Under the pieces are notes generated by a model. That model was not told the DNA's origin. It saw nothing but the letters and a program-made list of their open reading frames with translations, and searched no databases. The translations under genes and the position numbers were made by a program. From Nemertoderma westbladi (Eukaryota > Xenacoelomorpha > Nemertodermatida > Nemertodermatidae): DNA of 34,812 nucleotides. The stretch lies in contig JAUCBJ010000507.1 in NCBI GenBank assembly GCA_032718475.1, positions 1-34,812 on the forward strand, read 5' to 3'. Shown here one piece after another: positions 20,607 through 29,890 of the stretch (positions within the stretch are counted from its first letter, which is position 1; every line of letters starts with the position of its first letter).

Positions 20607-21133
20607 AAGTGCCCGACTGTACAGTACCTACTCTATGTCAGGTGAAATTATGAGCCCCTGTATCCTGTATCCATATTCCTGTATGAAATGTCTTCTGAAA
20701 TTACAGTATATACTGTACTACACTAATTTCAGTGATATTTGTACCCCTTAAGTCCTAAGGTCTACATTTGTAGACTTGCTCATTCAGGACATCACGAATT
20801 CTAATTACATGTTGTTGGGAGCTTCATAATTCATTTATATGTTCAGAAATTATCAGGGATGATAATATTTGCATCTCCAAGTCACATGAGGCAAATTTTG
20901 TCCTAAAATTAGAGTTGAATTGACTCCTACTCTTTTTGCATAAATTCACTAAAATTGAGCTTTTGTCAGATGTTAGTATTGCGAACATGAGGGCTAAAAT
21001 TTACTTTAAATAGTACTCCCATGCCTCTAAGTCTGATTTATAGTGAAAATACTAAATAAATTGGTACAGCTTTTAATTGAGAGCACCATATTGCATGGGT
21101 CTACAAATGTAGACCTTAGGACTTAATGGGGTA

Positions 21134-22640
21134 TCCAATCGTGCCAGTGGAGTAGATGGTGTTCCCCCTGAGGTCTTTAAAATACCTGAGTGTTTAAAGC
21201 TCATCTATCCCATCATAGTAGACATGTACCGAACAACAAGAGTCCCACAAGAAATGAAAACAAATAAGTTGGTGCCAGTTCCCAAGAAGGGCAACCTAAC
21301 ACTCTATGGTTCTTTTCGGGGAATCTCATTGATCTCGATTGCTGCAAAGCTATACAATAGGATTCTATTAAATCGCATCAGGGATCCCATTGAGAGACTG
21401 TTCCGTGGAAATCAGAATGGGTTCCGTAAAGGTCGTGGGACCATGGAGCCCATTTTGGCACTTAGAAGGATAATTGAAGAGTTATCAAAAAAGAAAGACA
21501 GGCATCTGGCTGTTATCTTTGTTGACTTCTTCAAGGCCTTTGATTCAGTCTCTCGCTCACGTATGTTCACCATACTTTCATTATATGGGATTCCTGATGA
21601 AATTATTGCAGCAATCAGATCAGTATACGATGGTTCGACAACATTTGTGTCTGTCTACTGTTGATGGTGACACAGAACCATTTGAAGTGTTATGGGGCGT
21701 CCTCCAAGGAGACACACTTGCACCATTCTTGTTCATTATTGTGGTTGACTATGTTCTACGCATGTCCTTAGATCATCATAATGATGATGGAGTGATGATA
21801 ACTCCACCTACTGGCTCCAGAAGTCGAGGAAATCCTGCCAAGTACCTAACTGATCTAGACTTTGCTGATGACTTAGGAGTACTCTCAGAATCACTAGAGG
21901 GAGCCCAACGGCTCCTCAGCTCATTAGAACATGCTGCTTCTAGTGTTGGTCTCTTTATTAACTCCAGAAAGACCAAAATTCTGACAGTTAACTTTGAAAG
22001 TCCTCAGCAAGTCTCTGATCGGATGAGCATAAGCTCAAAGGAGGGTATGCTTGTGCATGTGGACGACTTTTGTTACCTGGGATCATGGATCCGGAAGTCA
22101 GGTGAGGACCTTCGAATACGTAAGGGAAAGGCATGGGCAGCCTTGAATAGGCTTTCCAGGATTTGGAAGTCACCGAGAATTAATCGGAAACTTAAGGTCC
22201 GATTATTTAGAGCAGCAGTAGTTCCAGTACTCCTCTACGGGAGTCCATGCTGGGCTCTAACTGCTGAGGACACCAAATATCTGGATGGCACATTCACAAG
22301 AATGCTACGCCAGGTTCATTGTGTCAAGTACAATGCACACATCTCCAACCAGACACTATATAACATTGGAGATGTCTCATTGGTTCCCCCAAGCTTGACA
22401 CTAGAACAAAATCGCCTCCGTTTTGCAGAACATTGCTTTCACCGTGAGGACCAGCCAGTGCATAATCTTGTACTTTGGCAGCCTCATGTAGTGAATAAGC
22501 ATGGTGGACAGCCCATGACTTTCTTGAGACGCATCTTAAAAGACACCGGCCTTAAAGATGCGGATGATCTAGCAAATGTCATGGGTGATAGGGAGTTGTG
22601 GCGGTGCAATTTTGTTGACAAGCCGGCACAGCATTCTTAA
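21134..22640 (+). pseudogene. LINE-B ORF2, reverse transcriptase half
   Basis: The frame shows NRASGVDGVPPEVFK, LVPVPKKGNL, FRGISLIS, QNGFRKGRGTMEPILALRR, FVDFFKAFDSVSRSRM and SLYGIPDEII. A small indel near 21655 then changes frame. In the new frame it continues TVDGDTEPFEV, GVLQGDTLAPFLFI, DFADDLG (catalytic ADD near 21863), FCYLGSWIRKSGEDLRIRKG, LLYGSPCWALTAED and RLRFAEHCFHRED, ending at TAA 22638-22640. This is the layout of RTE-clade LINEs. One frameshift in 1.5 kb implies a fairly recent death. Confidence 0.85.
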
Positions 22641-22676
22641 AAATGTAGCTGCAATGCAGCATGCCGATCCTAGTAG

Positions 22677-25262
22677 TACCTCTCCCATTACTTACCCCCA
22701 ACCCCCACGTTACCTCTCCCATTACTTACACCCACCCCCACGTTACCTCTCCTATTACTTACACCCAACCCCCACGTTACCTCTCCCATGACTTACATCC
22801 AACCCCCACGTTACCTCCCCCATGACTTACCCCCAACCCCCACGTTACCTCTCCCATTACTTACACCCAACACCCACGTTACCTCTCCCATTACTTACAC
22901 CCAACCCCACGTTACCTCTCCCATTACTTACCCCCAACCCCCACGTTACCTCTCCCATTACTTACACCCACCCCCACGTTACCTCCCCCATGACTTACCC
23001 CCAACCCCCACGTTACCTCTCCCATTACTTACACCCAACACCCACGTTACCTCTCCCATTACTTACACCCAACCCCACGTTACCTCTCCCATTACTTACC
23101 CCCAACCCCCACGTTACCTCTCCCATTACTTACACCCACCCCCACGTTACCTCTCCCATTACTTACACCCAACCCCCACGTTACCTCTCCCATGACTTAC
23201 ACCCAACCCCACGTTACCTCTCCCATGACTTACACCCAACCCCCACGTTACCTCTCCCATGACTTACACCCAACCCCCACGTTACCTCTCCCATTACTTA
23301 CCCCCAACCCCCACGTTACCTCTCCCATTACTTACACCCAACCCCCACGTTACCTCTCCCATTACTTACACCCAACCCCCACGTTACCTCTCCCATGACT
23401 TACACCCAACCCCCACGTTACCTCTCCCATTACTTACACCCACCCCCAACGTTACCTCTCCCATTACTTACCCCCAACCCCCACATTACCTCTCCCATTA
23501 CTTACACCCAACCCCCACGTTACCTCTCCCATTACTTACACCCAACCCCCACGTTACCTCTCCCATGACTTACACCCAACCCCACGTTACCTCTCCATGA
23601 CTTACACCCAACCCCCACGTTACCTCTCCCATTACTTACACCCAACCCCCACGTTACCTCTCCCATTACTTACACCCAACCCCCACGTTACCTCTCCCAT
23701 GACTTACACCCAACCCCACGTTACCTCTCCCATGACTTACACCCAACCCCCACGTTACCTCTCCCATGACTTACACCCAACCCCCACGTTACCTCTCCCA
23801 TTACTTACCCCCAACCCCCACGTTACCTCTCCCATTACTTACACCCAACCCCCACGTTACCTCTCCCATTACTTACACCCAACCCCCACGTTACCTCTCC
23901 CATTACTTACACCCACCCCCACGTTACCTCTCCGATTACTTAGCCCCAACCCCCACGTTACCTCTCCCATTACTTACACCCAACCCCCACGTTACCTCTC
24001 CCATGACTTACCCCCAACCCCCACATTACCTCTCCCATTACTTACCCCCAACCCCAACGTTACCTCTCCCATTACTTACACCCAACCCCCACGTTACCTC
24101 TCCCATGACTTACACCCAACCCCCACGTTACCTCTCCCATTACTTACACCCACCCCCACGTTACCTCTCCCATTACTTACACCCAACCCCCACGTTACCT
24201 CTCCCATGACTTACACCCAACCCCACGTTACCTCTCCCATGACTTACACCCAACCCCCACGTTACCTCTCCCATGACTTACACCCAACCCCCACGTTACC
24301 TCTCCCATTACTTACCCCCAACCCCCACGTTACCTCTCCCATTACTTACACCCAACCCCCACGTTACCTCTCCCATTACTTACACCCAACCCCCACGTTA
24401 CCTCTCCCATGACTTACACCCAACCCCCACGTTACCTCTCCCATTACTTACACCCACCCCCAACGTTACCTCTCCCATTACTTACCCCCAACCCCCACAT
24501 TACCTCTCCCATTACTTACACCCAACCCCCACGTTACCTCTCCCATTACTTACACCCAACCCCCACGTTACCTCTCCCATGACTTACACCCAACCCCACG
24601 TTACCTCTCCATGACTTACACCCAACCCCCACGTTACCTCTCCCATTACTTACACCCAACCCCCACGTTACCTCTCCCATTACTTACACCCAACCCCCAC
24701 GTTACCTCTCCCATGACTTACACCCAACCCCACGTTACCTCTCCCATGACTTACACCCAACCCCCACGTTACCTCTCCCATGACTTACACCCAACCCCCA
24801 CGTTACCTCTCCCATTACTTACCCCCAACCCCCACGTTACCTCTCCCATTACTTACACCCAACCCCCACGTTACCTCTCCCATTACTTACACCCAACCCC
24901 CACGTTACCTCTCCCATTACTTACACCCACCCCCACGTTACCTCTCCGATTACTTAGCCCCAACCCCCACGTTACCTCTCCCATTACTTACACCCAACCC
25001 CCACGTTACCTCTCCCATGACTTACCCCCAACCCCCACATTACCTCTCCCATTACTTACCCCCAACCCCAACGTTACCTCTCCCATTACTTACACCCAAC
25101 CCCCACGTTACCTCTCCCATGACTTACACCCAACCCCACGTTACCTCTCCATGACTTACACCCAACCCCCACGTTACCTCTCCCATTACTTACACCCACC
25201 CCCCACTTACACCCAACCCCCACGTTACCTCTCCCATGACTCACCCCTAAACCCTACGTTTC
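22677..25262. repeat. 34-bp satellite, right block with a duplicated 1,014-bp segment
   Basis: About 76 copies of the same 34-bp unit as 16728-17190. Unit variants (CTCTCCATGA, TCCGATTACTTAGC) recur 1,014 bp apart (23591/24605 and 23931/24945), showing a recent duplication of about 30 units. A smaller 169-bp period occurs near 22817/22986. Pro/Thr/Leu/His-rich frames over it are artefacts. Confidence 0.95.
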
Positions 25263-25302
25263 CTGTCCCTGTCACTTTGGCAAGGGACCAAAATTCCACA
25301 AA

Positions 25303-25365
25303 TTTTATTAGGGTTAGTGTTGCATTACAGTTAAATTAGGGTTTGACCAACTAACCCTAATAAAA
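25303..25365. repeat. 16-bp inverted repeat with 31-nt loop
   Basis: TTTTATTAGGGTTAGT (25303-25318) is exactly complementary to ACTAACCCTAATAAAA (25350-25365), just downstream of the satellite. It may be a small hairpin element or a repeat boundary. Confidence 0.6.
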
Positions 25366-25511
25366 AAAATAAACCAATTAATCCAAGAAAAACTGTAGAA
25401 TAGCTACGGTAGAGCTACAGTAGAATGTGTGGCTGTACGGTTAGCTATGCGTACGCTATGTACGGTACGCTATGCTATACTACAGTATTATTTTACTGCA
25501 AGTCTATAGGA

Positions 25512-25526
25512 GGGGGGGGGGGGGGG
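25512..25526 (+). repeat. Poly-G tract (15 G)
   Basis: A run of 15 G in AT-rich intron 1, about 105 bp before crystallin exon 2. Confidence 0.9.
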
Positions 25527-25632
25527 AGATTTGCCTGGGACACCGGTACTGTAAAACAATAACTTTTAGGTTAATAATTTTAACATCGGACCAAAATAAA
25601 CCCTCCGTATATATATTTTCCTCCATTTCTAG

Positions 25633-25787
25633 ATGGATTCTTTACGAACACGAGTTTGACGGGAAAACCGACATTCTAGAACCTGAGAGCTATTCATCCG
25701 ATCAGCTGTCTACGTCTGGGATAATGAGCTCACTCAGGGTTATTCCAATGCATGGCATCATATTGTTCAGTCAGCCGTTCTATAAAG
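25633..25787 (+). CDS. Beta/gamma-crystallin, exon 2: second Greek-key motif
   Basis: The acceptor is TTTCCTCCATTTCTAG ending at 25632, with a good pyrimidine tract. The exon enters in phase 2 and reads (T)WILYEHEFDGKTDILEPES, then LSTSGIMSSLRVIP, a typical second motif (W-x-L-Y-E-H...F-x-G, I-L-E-P-x-x-Y, S-S-L-R-x-I). It continues into HGIILFSQPFYK, the first strand of a second domain. The donor is AAAG|GTACAC at 25788, phase 1. The calcium-site box is SGIMSS, with Ser-Gly where N/D-N/D is usual, so calcium binding here is doubtful. The next exon supplies GA to complete Gly, giving FYKGHAV. Confidence 0.8.
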
Positions 25788-25816
25788 GTACACCAGTGTC
25801 CTGGGTTGGTTGGGTG

Positions 25817-26100
25817 CAATCTTCGCCCGGGGGAACCTTCGCCCAAAAGCAATCTTCGCCCGCGAGCAACCTTCGACAATGAACACCTAATTTTAGATAC
25901 CATTTGATGGAAAGGAGCAGGTTATAGAGAGCTTTTTGTAACCAAAACAATAATAATTTATTGGCGAAGGTTGCTCGCGGGCTAAGATTGCCTGTGGGTG
26001 AAGGATTCCGCTGGGCGATAGTTGCTGATTTTGAGGGAGAAGATTGCTCCAGGCGAGTATTGGACGGGGCGAAGCTTTCTCGCTGGCGAAGTTTGCTGCG
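25817..26100. repeat. CTTCGCCC-rich inverted repeat in intron 2
   Basis: GCAATCTTCGCCCGCGAGCA and following ACCTTCG (about 25850-25876) are complementary, with one mismatch, to 25964-25990. The loop is about 87 nt. Further CTTCGCCC or GGGCGAAG variants flank on both sides (25817-25850 and 26000-26100), all pointing inward. It resembles a foldback element. No protein. Confidence 0.6.
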
Positions 26101-26428
26101 TACCGTGTCCGCCTAGGAGGGCAGGGTAGACTAACGCAAATAATAACATCTCATTATCCAGCTTCTTCCCATCCATGTCTCCCAAAATTGGTCATTCAGA
26201 CTGTATAGGCCTATAGGGGCCTATTACATTACATTAAAAACTTTTATTAATATTACTTCCATTCAGGTTGAATGTTTATCTAATGCAAGTCCATCTAAAT
26301 AATATTGTATTACAGAATTTTATTACAAGAATATTATAAAAAGCCGCCACATCTACATCAAAAGTATTTATATACTTGTTGATTTTATTTGCTACTTTAA
26401 CCCTTTGGGTACCGGTACCAAACCTTAA

Positions 26429-26452
26429 GGGGGGGGGGGGGGGGGGGGGGGG
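26429..26452 (+). repeat. Poly-G tract (24 G)
   Basis: 24 consecutive G just inside the left TTAA-flanked end, as in the element at 12985-14551. Confidence 0.9.
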
Positions 26453-26467
26453 TAGCCCAAGCAATTT

Positions 26468-28180
26468 TTGCTTTATATGAAAGATAATTTCATAGGCTTC
26501 AATGATAATGGTAGCAAATCTTATATAGATCACGTACTAACTAATACTGATGGAGTAAATCTTATAATAAGGGGAATCGTGTGGAAACATAATGAGAGGG
26601 ATAACTACTCTGACCATTGCACTGTAGAAACACGGCTTCGCCTACCACTAAATCATGTATTTCATAAGGACCAGGAGACAAATTTCCAGTTAAAAAGAAA
26701 GATAAAGAAACTCAAAAGGTTTAATCAGATAAAAAAGATAATTAAAAGACCTTATATAGTCTGTGGAGGATATCTTCAGGACAGACAAAAGCCCAATTTA
26801 AGGAAGCATTGGCAGCACTACATAATAAGCCGGGGCAATTTTGGAAATTTTATGCTGGAAGACAACGTAGCTGTAATGTACCTGCTGCTGTAAACAGTAA
26901 ACTCCGATCATTTTTCGAAGAAAATTTCACGTCTGATGTGACTGACGATAAGTCTGCGGAATTGGATAAGGAAGTTAACTTGATGTGTAACAAACCACAA
27001 GTTCCAATCATCAATGAATGTTGGATTCAGACAGCTATCTGCTCACTAGCTAGAGGAAAGTCACCAGACACAAATAATTTGACTGTGGAGCATTTGTTGC
27101 TTGTCGGAATACCAGTTATATGCATGTTTCTCTTCTTACAGAGCTCCATATTTCTTGGTGAAACGCCAGAAACATTTCGCTATACTGCCCTTTCTCCAAT
27201 ATTCAAAGGTAAAAATAAGGACCCCTATGTACCAGGATCATACCGGCCAGTATGTTCAATCAACATATTTGACAAAGTGTTTGAGGCAGTGATTCTGCAG
27301 AACTATTTTCATACTGTATCACCTAATTTTCTCAAGTTGCATATCAACAAGGAATCGGTACTGATACTGTCCTTGCTGCTGTTCTGGAACTAATACAATT
27401 TTTGAGCAAGGCTCAGATATATTTATTTGCCAAATGGACATTTCAAAGGCAATCGATAAGGTTCAGCGGGGGATACTGTTCAACGGACTATGTCGTCGTG
27501 TAATAAATCCACACATATGTCGTGTACTCATCCAATATTACTCCATTAGTATGATATTTATGAGATCTGGAACAGTAACTGACACAGAGGGCTTCTCAGC
27601 AAAGTTTAGAGTCAAAACAAGGTTCTCTCTTGGGACCTTCTCTATTTAACTTTTATTTTTAAAACTAACCACCCCCTCTTTTTTGCACATAAGATATCAC
27701 CTGATCCCCAAACAACGACACACCTCACTTTCATCGGATACAAAATCCCTCGAGATAACCGGTTCATATATCAGGGTTGCCTTAGACTTGTTGATTCATT
27801 AGCGGAGTGCTTCATCTCTCTGGGTGGACAATCAAGCGTATCCCCATCGAAACACTAACCAACACTTTGGAAAACTTACTCATATTGCCAATTTTTCGCT
27901 ATAGTTCGTTTTACATAGGAGCTCTAAACTCTCTACAGCGCGACCAGTTGGAAGTGAGGTATAGAAATGCACTACGAAAACTTCTCCATAGTAATGGAAA
28001 ATTAATTTCGTCGAACATTTTATATGGGTTATTTGGAATCAATCAATTAATTTTGCTAGGGCGCGCAAAAAACTTTTTTTTCAAATATTTTATGTACTTT
28101 TGATGATTCTCTTTTCGATGGTATATCGTTTTCTATGCATTTTTCCACCACATTGAAGACTTGTACACAATAAAAAAAAC
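26468..28180 (+). pseudogene. LINE-C ORF2, 5'-truncated and broken
   Basis: The text starts inside an endonuclease (SYIDHVLTNTDGV near 26520; YSDHCTVE near 26610). In shifting frames it continues with FWKFYAGRQ, ICSLARGKSPDTNN, LSPIFKGKNKDPYVPGSYRP (near 27190), INIFDKVFEAVIL, DISKAIDKVQRGILFNGL (near 27435), a NPHICRVLIQYYS block, a VKTRFSLGTFS remnant of the QG-LSP box, and a C-terminal ALNSLQRDQLEVRYRNALRK (near 27925). It ends about 28180 with ACACAATAAAAAAAA. The YADD box is not visible. It lies in sense orientation within crystallin intron 2 and differs from LINE-B and LINE-D in sequence. Confidence 0.8.
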
Positions 28181-28387
28181 CGTATGGATTTACCTTTGGT
28201 ACGCAATGGGTTAAAGTTTTATATTACAAATTCAATATACAGTATATTATCATTTGTATCGGTAATCTTTGGAATTAATGAAACTCTGGATTTAATTTTT
28301 AAACTATCGTGTTGCCCAACAGTAGGAACCACACTAACTACATACGAGGAGATTTGCAAATCCAATCTATCATAATATTTGTTGTAG

Positions 28388-28538
28388 GACACGCTGTTAT
28401 ATCTTGTAACAGTCCCCTAGAAAAAGTTGATGGGGAAACATTCACAAGATGCAGCATCCCAGACCTTGGCGTTCACCAGTTCAACCATGTCACCAAGTCT
28501 CTAGTTGTAACAGGAGCATTCCCATGGCGTGCATACAG
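28388..28538 (+). CDS. Beta/gamma-crystallin, exon 3: third Greek-key motif
   Basis: The acceptor is TTTGTTGTAG ending at 28387. The first two bases complete a Gly, then the exon reads HAVISCNSPLEKVDGETF, TRCSIPDLGVHQFNHV and TKSLVVTGAFPWRAY. It finishes the third motif begun in exon 2 and starts the fourth (PWRAY, compare TWILY in exon 2). The donor is ACAG|GTAAAT at 28539, phase 2, the same phase as at the end of exon 1, as expected for a duplicated domain. The calcium-site box NHVTKS keeps first Asn and last Ser only. The gene therefore continues, but no downstream exon completing the motif was found with a fitting phase. Confidence 0.75.
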
Positions 28539-29890
28539 GTAAATTAAGCGAAAATTTGCGGTAATGATATATAATTTATATTACTGTATAAATAATTGTG
28601 AGCTCTTTCCCTAGCAGACAATAGTATGTTGTGGGAACAAGTTCTCCATTTAAGGGAGATGGAATTACGTGTAGAAGCGAGTTCAATTTCTACACGCGGG
28701 CGGATTATTTATCCAGATAAAGAGGCGGGAGGGGCTTGGGGGATGGATTCACACAGAAAATAATCTCTCCACGGGAACTGGACTCAAATCCCAAATTTCT
28801 TTTAGATGGTTTTTGGGATCTGGTATGATGATATAATCACTGTTATATATCCCTTTGGTATTTGGTATTTGGGAATTTGGAATTAACTTTTTTTTCTCAT
28901 TTCATTTATTAATTTTACCTCAACGAGTTGAACATACCCATCACCGCACTATAATTGTGATAAAACGCAAACGGGTTAGGATGAGTATTATTATAATAAA
29001 ATGAATGCTATAATATTGTTTTGTTAACTGTACAAAATAATAAATATTATTATTATTAAATTGTTACTTTTTCGCTCGAATATACCCAGAGAAAAAGTTT
29101 CACTTTTTAACCCTAAGTAAAAAAGTGACCCATAGGATTGCATTGATTTTACTTTTTTTTTCCAGCGTAAAAATGGAAAATATAATATTTTTGGCGGAAT
29201 TTCTTAAATTTTATTACTTGTGTTGAAAGAGCATCGACGTAGAAAAGGTTTGCAAGTAATTTGACCAAAATCCAATCCCGCACTCAAAAGTTATTGCAAC
29301 TTTAGTGTCTGCACAGCGTTCTCCAAAACGGAACTCAATATCCAATATTAGTTTATGTTGTTAAAGCGGCTCTTTAGTTAAATAATAAATATTCGAGAAC
29401 ACTAAAGTATTTAACATTGAGTAAGGCAGCATCAGGAGTTGAAGAGTACAATAATTGGAATCGCAGTAACTATCTATGGATGCATTATAGTAAATACTCC
29501 ATAGAACGTACGGAAAAAACTTAAAAATAAACTCGGGAAATAAGTGATACTGATAAATAGTGAAAAAAGTAATACTTTATATGTCGGGTCAATTTATTAG
29601 TTCTATGTATATAATGTAAGCTGGATATTAGTTAGTTAGTAACCAAGTATGTTTGAAGTGATATATTGTTTTATTGTAAAACATTGTAGTTTGTATAGAA
29701 AGCGTTTGGAATAGCGTACTCTATTAAAGGCCTTGCAAGCGTGCAGCCTTCATAATTTATGGAGGCTGAACTGTTCAGTATCATTTCTTATCATTTTTAC
29801 AGCCGAAATACGGTCTAAAACGATTTTCTATGTTTTTTAGTTAATTACTTTAATTCAATAAATCTGAAAGCACATAGCAAACAGGGTGAC
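28539..29890. other. Crystallin intron 3 or 3' flank; no gene seen
   Basis: AT-rich DNA. A perfect 9-bp hairpin, CGTGTAGAA / TTCTACACG with an 11-nt loop, lies at 28668-28696. A GC-richer patch follows (28695-28745). Nothing else recognised before LINE-D. Confidence 0.5.

Larger units (their letters stand above)
19192..21115. repeat. GTCTACAAATGTAGAC hairpin repeats (three copies)
   Basis: GTCTACAAATGTAGAC followed by [CG]TTAGGACTT occurs near 19192 (+), near 20761-20776 in inverted orientation, and near 21100 (+). Each has 6-bp inverted arms around AAAT. The first two could be terminal inverted repeats of one element. The first and third form a direct pair close to the insert ends. Confidence 0.75.
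19060..21130. mobile_element. About 2-kb insert splitting LINE-B
   Basis: LINE-B protein reads KAAAKSIN up to about 19060 and resumes SNRASGVDGVPPEV at 21134. These would be adjacent in an intact element (LINE-D has SNNKASGLDEFPAEV at this point). The insert carries a 12-bp minisatellite, a 53-bp tandem repeat, three copies of a GTCTAC/GTAGAC hairpin and two clusters of a TGTCAATATTGACA palindrome. It has no recognisable protein. Exact ends and any target duplication are unclear. Confidence 0.65.
17191..22676 (+). mobile_element. LINE-B, RTE-like retrotransposon inserted in the satellite
   Basis: The 34-bp satellite stops at ...ACGTTACC (17190) and resumes as TACCTCTCCC (22677). TACC is present on both sides, a 4-bp target duplication. 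Between them lie a 5' region, an endonuclease half, a foreign insert (about 19060-21130), an RT half and a TAGTAG tail. The same 3' end occurs at 15581. The element sits in sense orientation in crystallin intron 1. Confidence 0.8.
26401..28210. mobile_element. Possible piggyBac-like ends enclosing LINE-C
   Basis: TTAA at 26397-26400 is followed by CCCTTTGGGTACCGGTACC. TTAA at 28211-28214 is preceded by sequence whose reverse complement is CCCATTGCGTACCAAAGG. The ends agree at CCC-TTG-GTACC. The interior is almost all LINE-C, so this would be a small TTAA-flanked element into which LINE-C inserted. The match is short and could be chance. Confidence 0.35.

Noticed and set aside
16728-25262. CRISPR-like array
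   Set aside because: The repeats are contiguous with no unique spacers, and the context is eukaryotic with spliced genes.
22788-25339. Several plus-strand frames rich in Pro, Thr, Leu and His
   Set aside because: They are the 34-bp satellite read in shifting registers. Starts and stops simply follow unit-length variants.
25303-25365. Telomere-like TTAGGG/CCCTAA sequence
   Set aside because: Only isolated single units in opposite orientations; it is a short hairpin, not a telomeric array.
28657-28740. Possible fourth crystallin exon just after exon 3
   Set aside because: In phase 2, AG sites near 28674 and 28680 give short plausible text, but both lack a pyrimidine tract, reach stops quickly and have no good donor. 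The stretch is also a perfect hairpin.
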